Shown here: positions 33,522-41,663 of the stretch, one piece after another
Layout of the letters: each line of letters begins with the position of its first letter
How positions within the stretch are numbered: the first letter of the stretch is position 1
Source of the DNA: Actinomycetes bacterium
GTDB taxonomy: Bacteria > Actinomycetota > Acidimicrobiia > Acidimicrobiales > Microtrichaceae
Assembly: GCA_024222295.1 (NCBI GenBank)
Contig: JAAEPF010000033.1
Span: 219,691 to 283,690, forward strand
Direction: 5' to 3'
Length of the DNA stretch: 64,000 bases
Made by a program: the position numbers and the translations under genes
The notes under the pieces: model-generated
Told to the model about the DNA's origin: nothing
What the model saw: the letters and a program-made list of their open reading frames with translations, nothing else
Databases searched by the model: none

Positions 33522-33754
33522 ACGAGCCGGTTGAGCCAGAAGAGCCCGATCTCGGCGCGGTGTTGCGCGCGGCGCTGCAGGTGCCAGACGACGTGACCGC
33601 CAATGCACGTACGCAGGTCGACCAGACGCTGAAGGGGCGTTCGCTCACCTCGACGGTGACCGACATCGCCGGAAGCGGACTCGCGACCGTATGGCATTTG
33701 CTAACCAACGCGCCCGACACGGCCGACAGTATCCGGGAGGACGAACATGACTGA
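33518..33754 (+). CDS. Small acidic protein, possible anti-sigma regulator
   Basis: This 78-residue protein overlaps the sigma gene stop by 4 nt. It is soluble and acidic, with a helix DLGAVLRAALQVPDDVTANA and no zinc-finger HxxxCxxC motif, no membrane span and no enzyme motif. Position suggests it modulates the sigma factor, but this is inferred from coupling alone. Its end overlaps the membrane protein gene by 8 nt. Confidence 0.5.
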   Translation: MNEPVEPEEPDLGAVLRAALQVPDDVTANARTQVDQTLKGRSLTSTVTDIAGSGLATVWHLLTNAPDTADSIREDEHD

Positions 33755-34472
33755 ATACGCGTGGATATGGGCAGCCGTCGCCATCGGCGTGGGCCTGCTG
33801 ATCGGTGAGATCGGCGGGAGCATCGTGCGCGCCTCGATGGGCCGCAACAGCCGTAGCGAGAGCACCCGCGACCGGGCGCTCGCCGTGTCACGGGGGATCT
33901 TCTGGGGTTCGGTTGCCATCGGCCTCGTCGGCGCCGCCGCGATCCTCGACTCCGACGAGTTGGCCGACTTCGGCGAGCTCCTCAGCGACGGACTGCCTCG
34001 CGTGCTGCTGGCCGTGGTCGTCGTGATCCTCGGCTACGCCGTCGCTCTGGCGGTGGCGGCCATGGTCGGCCAGTCCGCCCGCAAGGGCACCGGGGTGCGC
34101 CAGGTGGCACTGGAGCGAGGACTCAAGATCGGCGTGGTCGCCGTTGCCGTCGTCGTCGCCCTCGTCGTGGCCGGCGTTGACGACGCCATGCTGCTCGTGT
34201 TCTTCTCGGCGCTCATCGGGGCGCCCGCACTCGCCCTGGCGCTGCTGTCGGCCTTCGGCGGACGCGGCGTGGCCTCCCAGGTTGCCGCCGGACGGGCCCT
34301 CAGGCACCGTCTGCGGGCCGGTTGGGATCTCGAGGTGGGATCATTGCGGGGCCAGATCGTGGCGCTGCACACCACGTTCGTGGAGGTTGAGGACGAAACG
34401 GGCGAGCGTCACCAGTTGCCGAACCGGTGGCTGCTGGAGCGCCCCTATCAGGCCGGCCCCACCGGTTCCTGA
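33747..34472 (+). CDS. MscS-like small membrane protein
   Basis: This 241-residue protein has about four to five transmembrane helices (AWIWAAVAIGVGLLIGEIGG, FWGSVAIGLVGAAAIL, VLLAVVVVILGYAVALAVAA, GVVAVAVVVALVVAGV and FFSALIGAPALALALLSAF). A C-terminal beta segment, LRGQIVALHTTFVEVEDETG and HQLPNRWLLERP, resembles the MscS beta domain. It may be a mechanosensitive-type channel or sensor under the upstream sigma factor. It converges with the coxM gene. Confidence 0.65.
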   Translation: MTEYAWIWAAVAIGVGLLIGEIGGSIVRASMGRNSRSESTRDRALAVSRGIFWGSVAIGLVGAAAILDSDELADFGELLSDGLPRVLLAVVVVILGYAVALAVAAMVGQSARKGTGVRQVALERGLKIGVVAVAVVVALVVAGVDDAMLLVFFSALIGAPALALALLSAFGGRGVASQVAAGRALRHRLRAGWDLEVGSLRGQIVALHTTFVEVEDETGERHQLPNRWLLERPYQAGPTGS

Positions 34473-34610
34473 GAAGATCACGAATTTCTGCACATTTTGA
34501 CCGTTTTGCCGCGACTTAGTGGCCTGGGGAGCGTCACTACTGGTGACAGACAAACACAGGGTTCTCCAGGCTGGTGCTTCGGATCTGGATCTCCTGAGTG
34601 CTTCCAAGGA

Positions 34611-34631
34611 CAGGGGCCCCATGGGCCCCTG
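34611..34631. terminator. Perfect stem-loop between convergent genes
   Basis: CAGGGGCCC and GGGCCCCTG form a 9-bp stem around CAT. It sits in the 186-bp gap between the MscS-like gene and coxM, both ending towards it. No T-tract follows on either strand. The rest of the gap shows no gene. Confidence 0.55.
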
Positions 34632-34658
34632 CTCCGCTTCTGGGGGGTGAATGCTCCC

Positions 34659-35477
34659 TCAGGCCAGTTCGCCGAGCGCCCTGGCAACCAGAACCCTCGC
34701 GAGGTGCTGGCGGTACTCCGAGGAGCCGTGGATGTCCGAAGGGGCCTCGGTGCCCTCGGCTGCCAGCGCCGCGGCGTCCTCAGCCGACGAGCCGGAGGCC
34801 AGCGCGTCTTCCACGGCGGTTGCCCGCACCGGCACCGATGCCATGTTGACCAGTCCGACGCCGACCGAGTCGCCGACCGTTGCGGCTGCCACGCCGACTA
34901 TGGCCCAGTCCTGAGCTCGGCGGTTGAACTTCTGGAACGACCAGCCGCCGGGAGCCTTGGGCACCCGGACCTCCACCAGGAGCTCGTCCGGGGCGAGGGC
35001 GGTCTCGAGAAAGCCTTCGAAGAAGTCGCCGGCCGCGATCTCGCGACGACCACCGGGCCCCTGGGCCACCAGCGTGCCACCGAGCGCCAGAACAACCGCC
35101 GGCAGGTCCGATGCACCGTCGCCGTGTGAGAGCGATCCTCCGATGGTGCCCCGGTTGCGCACCTGGGGGTCGCCCACGTGGCGGGCGGCTTCGGCGAGCA
35201 GGGGCACCTCGCCGGCGAGCAGGTCGGACCGCTCCAGGTCTCGGTGCCGCGTGAGTGCTCCGATGGCAACCTCGTCCCCTTCTGTGCGCACGTAGGACAG
35301 GTCCTTGACGCGCCCGATGTCGATCAACACCGAGGGCTGGGCGAGACGGAGCTTGAGCAGCGGGATCAACGAGTGGCCCCCGGCGAGCAACTTCGCCTCG
35401 TCACCGTGTTGGGTCAGCGCGGCGATCGCCTCCTCGGCGGAACCCGCGCGTGTGTAGTCGAACTGTGGGGGAATCAC
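34659..35477 (-). CDS. coxM: Molybdenum hydroxylase FAD subunit (CoxM-like)
   Basis: This 272-residue FAD-binding subunit of the xanthine dehydrogenase/CO dehydrogenase family has the FAD motifs [16 protein letters not shown] and [22 protein letters not shown]-terminal domain with [11 protein letters not shown] follows. The GTG start at 35477 overlaps the coxS stop (GTGA). In the complete enzyme it passes electrons from the 2Fe-2S subunit to the acceptor. The catalytic large subunit is not encoded nearby. Confidence 0.9.
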   Translation of the reverse strand: MIPPQFDYTRAGSAEEAIAALTQHGDEAKLLAGGHSLIPLLKLRLAQPSVLIDIGRVKDLSYVRTEGDEVAIGALTRHRDLERSDLLAGEVPLLAEAARHVGDPQVRNRGTIGGSLSHGDGASDLPAVVLALGGTLVAQGPGGRREIAAGDFFEGFLETALAPDELLVEVRVPKAPGGWSFQKFNRRAQDWAIVGVAAATVGDSVGVGLVNMASVPVRATAVEDALASGSSAEDAAALAAEGTEAPSDIHGSSEYRQHLARVLVARALGELA

Positions 35478-35938
35478 TGACTGCTCCTGTCGGCGGCCCA
35501 ACGAACCGAGTCCACGATCATCTGGTAGCCGGTGCAACGACAGAGATTGCCCTCGAGGTTGGTGCGGATCTCCAACTCCGTGGGATCCGCGTTCTCCTCG
35601 AGCAGGGCGGCAGCCGCCATCACCATGCCGGGGGTGCAGTAGCCACACTGAAGACCGTGGCACTCGTGGAAGCCCTGCTGCACGGGGTGCCACTCGTCGC
35701 CGTCGGCCAACCCCTCGATGGTGGTCACCTCGGACCCGTCCGCCTGGGCCGCCAGCACGGTGCATGACTTCACTGCCTCGCCGTCGAGGTGAACGGTGCA
35801 CGCCCCACAGTTGGAGGTGTCACAGCCCACATGGGTGCCGGTGAGCCCCTCCACCTCGCGGATGTAGTGGACCAGCAGGGTCCGCGGCTCCACTTCGTGG
35901 CTGGTGCGAATCCCGTTGATCGTGATCTCGACCTTCAT
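35474..35938 (-). CDS. coxS: Molybdenum hydroxylase 2Fe-2S subunit (CoxS-like)
   Basis: This 154-residue protein has both iron-sulfur sites: the plant-type ferredoxin site [16 protein letters not shown] plus C of VKSC, and the helical site [11 protein letters not shown] plus NLCRCTGYQ. Length fits the family (about 155). Its ATG overlaps the end of a coxL remnant by 4 nt (ATGA), preserving the usual L-S coupling although L is gone. Upstream and downstream genes suggest an operon that now lacks its catalytic subunit. Confidence 0.93.
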   Translation of the reverse strand: MKVEITINGIRTSHEVEPRTLLVHYIREVEGLTGTHVGCDTSNCGACTVHLDGEAVKSCTVLAAQADGSEVTTIEGLADGDEWHPVQQGFHECHGLQCGYCTPGMVMAAAALLEENADPTELEIRTNLEGNLCRCTGYQMIVDSVRWAADRSSQ

Positions 35939-36015
35939 CGGCCGGCCTCCTCGTTGTTCATTGCACGGTGGACCTTCTCGGGCGAGTCAGGCATGTCGAG
36001 ATGGCTCAGACCGAC
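35935..36015 (-). pseudogene. coxL: coxL remnant: last ~25 codons of molybdenum hydroxylase large subunit
   Basis: The frame that stops at 35935 ends [19 protein letters not shown], then NNEEAGR. This matches the usual CoxL C-terminal pattern GVxHxDMPxTPExVWRA. Its stop overlaps the coxS start as expected for coxL-coxS. Upstream of about 36015 the frame no longer resembles CoxL. The molybdopterin-binding body of the protein is absent from the window. Confidence 0.6.
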
Positions 36016-36197
36016 CGGTGGTCGTAGATCCTCAGCGATCCCTTGTCGGGCGCATCGGTGTACTCCCGGGCCACCTCCTCCGGCTCGGGAATGGCCGGAA
36101 GGGCGTTGGTGTCGAGGTCGGGATGGATCGACGGCGTCCTCGGCTCCGCCCAGCGACATCTTGCCCCCTTGGATGCGACCGACGGCGAAAGTATCAC
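36006..36197 (-). pseudogene. Frameshifted fragment fused to the coxL tail
   Basis: A GTG-started frame of 63 codons ends IHPDLDTNALPAIPEPEEVA then REYTDAPDKGSLRIYDHRSV. The second half has protein-like composition. The first half reads poorly in this frame but better in the next frame (VVGDTFAVGRIQGGKMSLGG, AEDAVD), which suggests a frameshift near 36127. It overlaps the coxL remnant. It could also be a small intact gene; I do not recognise it. Confidence 0.3.
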
Positions 36198-36217
36198 CCA
36201 CCACTAGTGTCTCGGGG

Positions 36218-36511
36218 ATGATCCGCCACATTGTGCTGCTCGACTTGTCCGAGACGGCGACCGACGATGACCGCCAGGCAATCCTCGACGCCCTGGCCAC
36301 CCTTCCAGGCCGCATCCCGTCCATCCGCAACTACGTGTGGGGTGCTGATGCCGGACTCGCCGAGGGCAACGCCGAGATCACCGCGGTCGCCGACTTCGAT
36401 GATGTGGCCGGCTACGAGGAGTACCGCGACCACGACGCGCACAAGCAGGTGATCGGCGACTACATCAAGCCCGTGCTGGCCAACCGCACAGCGATCCAGA
36501 TCGAGTTCTGA
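36218..36511 (+). CDS. Dabb (stress-responsive A/B barrel) domain protein
   Basis: This 97-residue protein has the dimeric alpha/beta-barrel pattern: MIRHIVLLDLSETATDDDRQ, then IPSIRNYVWGADAGLAEGNA, then FDDVAGYEEYRDHDAHKQVI. Such proteins include heat-stable and cyclase- or decarboxylase-like small enzymes. Its stop overlaps the ferredoxin start (TGATG). The two may serve the P450s of the neighbouring operon. Confidence 0.85.
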   Translation: MIRHIVLLDLSETATDDDRQAILDALATLPGRIPSIRNYVWGADAGLAEGNAEITAVADFDDVAGYEEYRDHDAHKQVIGDYIKPVLANRTAIQIEF

Positions 36512-36729
36512 TGGGCTACACCGTGCGCATCGACGTCGAGGAATGTGTCAGCTCGGGCAAGTGCGTGGCCGACAACCCCGACGCATTCGGCTTCGACGAC
36601 GACGAACTGGCCGTACTGTTGCCCGGCGCCTCGTCGCTCGACGACGCCAAGCTGCTCACCGCGGCGCGGCGATGCCCGTCCGGCGCCATCCTGCTCCTTG
36701 ACGATTCGGGTGAGCCGATCGAGACCTGA
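36511..36729 (+). CDS. [3Fe-4S]-type ferredoxin (P450 redox partner type)
   Basis: This 72-residue ferredoxin has VEECVSSGKCVADNPDAF and later ARRCPSGAI. With three Cys in the usual positions and the second position of the motif occupied by a non-Cys (SSGKC), it fits the [3Fe-4S] ferredoxins that donate electrons to actinobacterial P450s. It ends directly against the convergent amidohydrolase of the P450 operon. Confidence 0.9.
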   Translation: MGYTVRIDVEECVSSGKCVADNPDAFGFDDDELAVLLPGASSLDDAKLLTAARRCPSGAILLLDDSGEPIET

Positions 36730-37710
36730 CTATGGCCCGAGACGCAACAGGCGCCGTGCGTTGGCATCCATCGCTGCCGATGACACCGGCGCCTCGGGTT
36801 GGTCCCAGCCGGCGAAGTTCGTGCCACCCACCAGCCGGTTCGGCCCCACGACGTCCGCGAGCAGTGCCAGAACGCGGTCGTCGCTCACATGCGCGTCGTA
36901 CCAGAGGCGCCGCAGCACCGCGTCGAGGGCACCGCTCTCGCGCAGGTTCTCGGGCACCCACGCCCGGCGCGTGGCCGCACTTCGCATCTTGCCGATCAGG
37001 GCGACCAGGGCTCCCCCTCCGTGTGACACGCACACGTCCAGGCTGGGGTGGCGGTCAAGAACTCCGCCGAACACCAGTGTGGCGATAGCAAGGGTCTCCT
37101 CGAAGGCGAACGACAGCCACAGGTCGGCATCGAAGCGCCGCACGCGGGTATCGGCCAGATCCGAGTCGATGCCGGGTGGGGCCGGGTGGATGAACACCGG
37201 CACGTCGAGCTCCACAGCCGTGGCCCAGACCTCGTCCATGCGCGGGTCGTCTAGCTCGACGCGGTCGGCGCCAGTTCCGGAGTCGGTGCCCATGTAGGCG
37301 GCGATCAGGCCGAGCTCCTGGACCGAGCGCCGCAACTCGGCCGCAGCCGCCGGCGGATCCTGGGTGGGCAGCTGCGCTGCGCCGCCGAGGCGAGCCGGGT
37401 CCGCTGCCACCACGGCCGCCATCTCCTCGTTGTGCCAGCGGGCGAACTCCGAGGCCACCTCTGCCTCGATGTGGTTCAGGTACGTGAGCGGATTGGGTGA
37501 CAGCAGCTGCCAGGTGATGCCGAGTCTCTCCATGGCCTCGAGGCGGACCTGTACGTCCATGAACGCGCTGCCGCGGTACCGGACACCTTCGAGGGTGTAG
37601 CCGCCGACGCGGAACGTGGGACAGACGGGGTCATCGAGGAGTTCGGGGCCGTAGGTGCCGGCACGTCCGAGCACCCCCTCGAGCACCACGTGCGCGTGCA
37701 GATCAAGCAC
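36730..37710 (-). CDS. Amidohydrolase family 2 protein
   Basis: This 326-residue TIM-barrel hydrolase starts at GTG 37710 (MLDLHAHVVLEG), with the HxH metal site at residues 5-7. Further ligands lie in VPVFIHPAPPG and CVSHGGGALV, and the late acid region is GTNFAGWDQPEAP. The Asp common in that last motif (TDxP) appears replaced by Asn-Phe-Ala, so metal binding may be altered. It is the last gene of the P450 operon, 3 nt after the P450 stop, and probably acts on a ring-cleavage or lactone product. Confidence 0.85.
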   Translation of the reverse strand: MLDLHAHVVLEGVLGRAGTYGPELLDDPVCPTFRVGGYTLEGVRYRGSAFMDVQVRLEAMERLGITWQLLSPNPLTYLNHIEAEVASEFARWHNEEMAAVVAADPARLGGAAQLPTQDPPAAAAELRRSVQELGLIAAYMGTDSGTGADRVELDDPRMDEVWATAVELDVPVFIHPAPPGIDSDLADTRVRRFDADLWLSFAFEETLAIATLVFGGVLDRHPSLDVCVSHGGGALVALIGKMRSAATRRAWVPENLRESGALDAVLRRLWYDAHVSDDRVLALLADVVGPNRLVGGTNFAGWDQPEAPVSSAAMDANARRLLRLGP

Positions 37711-37713
37711 GGT

Positions 37714-38922
37714 TCAGCCGAAGCGCACCGGGTAGTGGCCCCAGTACGGGCGTGCCGTGGTCTCGTCCATCCGCGGCGGATCGCCGGGATCGGGCCGAGC
37801 CCCGTGGTTGAGCATCCACTGCACCGCCACGGGCACCAGGCCGTGCAGGTGTTCCTCGATGTCGTCGCCATCGTCGAACGGCAGCCCGCCAGCGAGGTCC
37901 TGGCCAATGCACGCGTGCATGCCGCTGCCGAAGCTGAGCCCCCACGGCGAGACACCGTCGGGAAGCTCGCGGTGGGGATTGAACTGCTCGGCGTCGGCGC
38001 CGAACACCTCCGGGTCGCGATTGACCGACGTCAGGTCGATGACGACCTTGGAGCCCTTCGGCAGCTGTGTGCCTGATCGCAACTCGACATCCTCCAGGGC
38101 CCAACGCTGGGCGACCGGCGACGAGGGCTCGAGACGGATGGTCTCGTGCATGCAACGCTGCACGGCTATCGGGTCGGTGCGGATCAGGTCGCGCTCCTCG
38201 GGGTGCTGCTCCTCCCAGGAGAACAACCGGTGAAGGGTGCGAACGAATGCGGTGGCGGACGTATGTGCACCGGCCAACAAGTAGAAGGCGGTCTCGCGGC
38301 GAATGGTCTCGTGCGGAAGTTCGAGGTCGTCCTCGTTGCGCAGCAGCGTGGTGAGCACGTCCACCGGCACCTCCGACTCCGCGATCTCACCCGCCTGCGC
38401 TGCCTCGAGCGCGCGCCGGCGCCGGGTGATCGAGGGGCTCAGGAACTCGGCATCGAATTCCTCGAGCTTCATGGCCACCTCCGCGGCCTTCTCGTCCTTG
38501 TCGCCCGTGTAGTGCGCGAGCGTGGCGCCCTCGATGAAGGTCATGAGGTAGTCGTAGAGGTGGAAGGTCTCCTCCGGGGTGCCCAGCGGTCGATCCACTC
38601 CGGCGGTCGTGGCCGCCAGGTTCATCATCAGCTGGTGGCTGAGCTTCACCAGCTCACACCCACCGGCCTCCACGTGGGGTGCGATGGTGGCTTCGATGAC
38701 TGCCGGGAAACGGTGCTTCTCGTAGTCCTCCATCCGGTCGCGCCGGAACAGCCGGTTCTCCAGGCGCCGCCGCGAGCGGTGCTCGCCCCCGTGGAGGTTG
38801 ACGATCACGTCCGACATGATCACCTCGCCGGCGTCGTAGAGCGCCTGGCGCAATGCCTTCTGGCGGTAGGCGTCGCGTGCCTCTGCGTAGGTGGTGATGG
38901 TCACCGTTTCTGGTTCGCTCAT
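37714..38922 (-). CDS. Cytochrome P450
   Basis: This 402-residue P450 starts at ATG 38922 (MSEPETVTITTYAEARD). The I-helix has LLAGAHTSATAF (AGxxT), the K-helix HETIRLEP (ExxR), and the heme loop is FGSGMHACIG with the cysteine ligand. The tail GQDLAGGLPFDDGDDIEEHL is longer than usual. The frame is open far upstream into neighbouring genes but those residues are shadow. It likely hydroxylates the operon's substrate with electrons from the adjacent ferredoxin. Confidence 0.93.
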   Translation of the reverse strand: MSEPETVTITTYAEARDAYRQKALRQALYDAGEVIMSDVIVNLHGGEHRSRRRLENRLFRRDRMEDYEKHRFPAVIEATIAPHVEAGGCELVKLSHQLMMNLAATTAGVDRPLGTPEETFHLYDYLMTFIEGATLAHYTGDKDEKAAEVAMKLEEFDAEFLSPSITRRRRALEAAQAGEIAESEVPVDVLTTLLRNEDDLELPHETIRRETAFYLLAGAHTSATAFVRTLHRLFSWEEQHPEERDLIRTDPIAVQRCMHETIRLEPSSPVAQRWALEDVELRSGTQLPKGSKVVIDLTSVNRDPEVFGADAEQFNPHRELPDGVSPWGLSFGSGMHACIGQDLAGGLPFDDGDDIEEHLHGLVPVAVQWMLNHGARPDPGDPPRMDETTARPYWGHYPVRFG

Positions 38923-38958
38923 TGCTGCTTCCTGTTCATGCGCCGGATCCCTGTGCGC

Positions 38959-38988
38959 TCGGTGTGTATGCGTTCGATGTGTATGCGT
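38959..38988. repeat. 15-bp tandem repeat upstream of P450
   Basis: TCGGTGTGTATGCGT and TCGATGTGTATGCGT lie end to end, differing at one base, with a partial third copy (TATGCGTTCG) further along. They occupy the 74-bp gap between the SDR and P450 genes, the only real gap in the operon. They could be protein binding sites or simple slippage. Confidence 0.7.
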
Positions 38989-38996
38989 CTGCAGGC

Positions 38997-39761
38997 CTAT
39001 GCGTTCGTCACGCCGAGGCCCAGGCCTCCGTCGACCGTGAGCACGGCACCCGTGGTCCACTCCGCCCGTGCGAGGTACTCGAACGCCTCTGCGATCTCCC
39101 GCGTGGTGCCGATCCGACCGAGTGCGTGTGCATCGGCCAGCGAATCGAGCCTGGCGCGGTTCTCCTCGGGGGTCACGAGACCGGCGCGGACATTGATCTC
39201 CGACTCGACAGCGCCGGGGCGCACGCAGCCCACCCGGATTCCGCGTGGGCCGAGTTCGGCTGCAAGCACTCCCGTGAGGGCCTCCAGGGCTCCCTTGCTG
39301 GCCGCATAGGGGGATGCTCCGGGAAACGCCCGCTGGGTGTGGACCGACCCGACGAAGATGACGCAGCCACCGGTGTGCTCCAGGTGGGCGACCGACTCCC
39401 CGCAGAGCATCATCCCGCCCACCACGTTGGTGTGGAAGGTGTCGAGGAGCGCCTGCTCGTCCAGTTCCTCGATCGCGCCGCGGTACATGTTGCCGGCATT
39501 GGAGATGAGGGTGTCGAGGCGACCACCGCCGTGCTCCACGGCGGCGTCGATCATTCGGGATCGGTCGGCTGGGTCGCACACGTCGCCGGTGACGGCGGCG
39601 CAACCCTCGCCGAGCCGATCCGCAACCGCTTCCAGCTTCTCCGCCCGACGACCCGTGATGGTGACCCTGGCTCCCAACGAGGTGAACAGTTCCGCTGCGC
39701 CTTCCCCCAGCCCCGACCCCCCGCCGGTTACAAGCACCGAGGTGCCCTCGACCAGCCTCAC
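38997..39761 (-). CDS. Short-chain dehydrogenase/reductase
   Basis: This 254-residue SDR (GTG 39761) has the cofactor motif VTGGGSGLGEGAAELF, NAG (LISNAGNMYRG) and the catalytic SYK set: Ser in FVGSVHTQRAF and SPYAASKGA. An Arg residue after the second strand (TGRRAEKL) favours NADP(H). The start overlaps the ThuA gene stop (GTGA). Its likely role is oxidising or reducing an alcohol or ketone intermediate of the pathway. Confidence 0.9.
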   Translation of the reverse strand: MRLVEGTSVLVTGGGSGLGEGAAELFTSLGARVTITGRRAEKLEAVADRLGEGCAAVTGDVCDPADRSRMIDAAVEHGGGRLDTLISNAGNMYRGAIEELDEQALLDTFHTNVVGGMMLCGESVAHLEHTGGCVIFVGSVHTQRAFPGASPYAASKGALEALTGVLAAELGPRGIRVGCVRPGAVESEINVRAGLVTPEENRARLDSLADAHALGRIGTTREIAEAFEYLARAEWTTGAVLTVDGGLGLGVTNA

Positions 39762-40444
39762 GAAACCTGATCCCTGGTGAGGAGCTCGATCGCCTGGCGG
39801 AGAATGCGCTGATGGGCGGGATGTCCGAACGACTCGGGCCCGTGGCCCAGCGTCGACGTGACGACCGCGCCCTCGTCGATGCTCCTGGTCCACAACATCG
39901 GGTGGTCCTCGCCCTCTGATGCCGACACGGCGAGGGGTTCGACATCCCCTGCCATATCCATGTGGCGGTACGGCTCGTCGGTGAGCGTGAAGTCCTCGAC
40001 CCCCGCCGTGATGGGGTGGTCCGAGACGATGCGCACCTCCATCGGCCCCAGCGGGGGATGCGAGGAGCGCTCCCAGTTCCATGCCGCGCCCACGATGTCA
40101 CCCCACCCGCTCCAGTCGTCGAAGCAGATCGGCGCGGCGTGCAGGGCGAGCAGGGCACCGCCGTTGCGTACGTAGTGCTCCGCTGAGCGGCGGAACTCCG
40201 CGGTGGTGGTGTAGGCGTACTCGTCGCGTGTGTCGTCGTACTTCGGCGCCAGCATGCGGAACCGGAGCGTGTTGCAGACCCAGAGGTCGGGCGGCACTTC
40301 TTCGGCGAGCGGAGCAACGGCGTCGTCGGGATGACCGACGACGGTCAATTCGTATCCGGCGTCATCGAGCAGGCCGGCCACTACCGGCGTGGTCCTTGCG
40401 AACGGATGGTTGCCACCGCTCAGCAGCAACGCTCGCCGCGTCAT
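39758..40444 (-). CDS. ThuA-like (trehalose utilization) domain protein
   Basis: This 228-residue protein has the ThuA-like glutamine-amidotransferase fold: MTRRALLLSGGNHPF, NGGALLALHAAPICF, WERSSHPPLGPMEVRI, and the metal-site pattern DEPYRHMD and LGHGPESFGHPAHQ. In the ThuA group this fold interacts with keto-sugars or other keto compounds. It is coupled by 4-nt overlaps to SDR genes on both sides. Its position suggests an unusual step on a carbonyl substrate. Confidence 0.85.
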   Translation of the reverse strand: MTRRALLLSGGNHPFARTTPVVAGLLDDAGYELTVVGHPDDAVAPLAEEVPPDLWVCNTLRFRMLAPKYDDTRDEYAYTTTAEFRRSAEHYVRNGGALLALHAAPICFDDWSGWGDIVGAAWNWERSSHPPLGPMEVRIVSDHPITAGVEDFTLTDEPYRHMDMAGDVEPLAVSASEGEDHPMLWTRSIDEGAVVTSTLGHGPESFGHPAHQRILRQAIELLTRDQVS

Positions 40445-41214
40445 GCTTCCTCACCGCCCACTCCGTCCACGGACGCCGGACGGGGCAGGTTGGCCAGCAC
40501 CGATTTCGCCACGCCGCCATCCACCACCAGGTTCTGTCCGCTGACATAGGAGGCTTCCTCGCCACCGAGCCACAGCACGACGTTCGCTATGTCGGCCGGT
40601 GTGCCGAGGCGTCGCAGGGGGACGGCGTTGGTTCGCACCTCGCGCGTCGCCGGATCCGCGTACAGCGGCTCCGACATGCCGCCGTCTATGAAGCCCGGGG
40701 CCACACTGTTGACCCGCACTCCGGCCGGGCCGAACTCGAGGGCCATCTGGGCGGTCAGTATCGCGATGGCCGCCTTGGTGGAACCGTAGGCCCCGGCATA
40801 CGGACCCGGCGTGACTCCGTTGATCGACGTGAGGTTGACCACTGCGCCGGAGCCGGACTCGGCCATGCGGACAGCGGCTGTGCGCCCGACGAGAAAGGTG
40901 CCCGTGAGGTTCACATCCAGGGTGTCGCGCCAGTCGGCGGCGGACAGCTCGGCCAGCGAGCCGAAGCGGACGATCCCCGCGTTGTTGACGACGAGGTCGG
41001 GCACCATCTCGAACTCGTCGAAGGCGGCCAGCACCGCGTCCTCGTCGTTGACGGCAGCAACGAGTGCCTGCCCGCCGATGTCACCGGCGACACGTGACGC
41101 CGCATCTGCATCGATGTCGAGCACGCCGACCTTGTAGCCGGCCGCGGCGGCGTGGCGGGCAATCTCCTCACCTATGCCACGCCCGGCTCCGGTGACGATC
41201 GCAGATCGGATCAC
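40441..41214 (-). CDS. Short-chain dehydrogenase/reductase
   Basis: This 257-residue SDR has TGAGRGIGEEIARHA, the NNAG motif VVNNAGIVRFG, catalytic Ser in VNLTSINGVTP and YGSTK (Tyr and Lys). The C-terminal SGQNLVVDGG is typical of classical SDRs. The Asp after strand two (LDIDAD) indicates NAD(H). The ATG at 41214 overlaps the mini-P450 stop (ATGA). Together with the other SDR it gives the cluster two oxidoreduction steps. Confidence 0.92.
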   Translation of the reverse strand: MIRSAIVTGAGRGIGEEIARHAAAAGYKVGVLDIDADAASRVAGDIGGQALVAAVNDEDAVLAAFDEFEMVPDLVVNNAGIVRFGSLAELSAADWRDTLDVNLTGTFLVGRTAAVRMAESGSGAVVNLTSINGVTPGPYAGAYGSTKAAIAILTAQMALEFGPAGVRVNSVAPGFIDGGMSEPLYADPATREVRTNAVPLRRLGTPADIANVVLWLGGEEASYVSGQNLVVDGGVAKSVLANLPRPASVDGVGGEEA

Positions 41215-41663
41215 TTGGGTCCTCCATCGTCGAACAGCACCGGGTACGCGCTGAAGTGCTTGCGGCTCCTGCTTACGCCCAGCGTCGCGGATTCGGCGGG
41301 GTCACGGCGGCCACCGTGGTCCAAGAAGGCCTGCACCATCACCGACACGGTGCCCACGAGCTCTCCGTCCTCGGTGCCGCCATCGAGCTCCATGCCCACA
41401 CATGCGTGGGGTCCGCCGCCGCCGAAGTGCTTCTCGGACCGGTTGGCGGCGGCAACGTCGAGGACGACCGCGTCGCCACTGGCCAGCCGCGTGCCGTCGG
41501 ACAGCTCGGTATCGGCCACAGGACTCGCCGGGTGGAGCCGCCGGGCATCGTCCACACCACGCTGGACAAGGCGCGGATCGGATCGCAGCTGCTCACGGCG
41601 CATCACGTCCTTGCCGCGGAAGGCCTCGCGGACCAGGTCGTCGTCGGTGAGCGTGGCGGTCAC
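41211..41663 (-). CDS. Truncated P450-like protein (mini-P450)
   Basis: This 150-residue protein starts at GTG 41663, overlapping the amidohydrolase stop, and ends overlapping the SDR start. It aligns by eye with the C-terminal half of the operon's full P450: LRSDPRLVQRGVDDARRLHP matches the K-helix region (ExxR appears as DxxR), SDGTRLASGDAVVLDV the next strands, and GGGPHACVGMEL the heme-cysteine loop. The N-terminal half, with the I-helix and oxygen-binding site, is missing. About 20 residues of the meander are also gone. All junctions are clean, so it looks like a maintained gene. Whether it binds heme is unknown. Confidence 0.72.
   Translation of the reverse strand: MTATLTDDDLVREAFRGKDVMRREQLRSDPRLVQRGVDDARRLHPASPVADTELSDGTRLASGDAVVLDVAAANRSEKHFGGGGPHACVGMELDGGTEDGELVGTVSVMVQAFLDHGGRRDPAESATLGVSRSRKHFSAYPVLFDDGGPK

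Noticed and set aside
39762-40317. Upstream extensions of the SDR and P450 frames through the ThuA gene
   Set aside because: The frames are open only because of high GC; the residues match no family and the real starts overlap neighbouring stops or have ATG.
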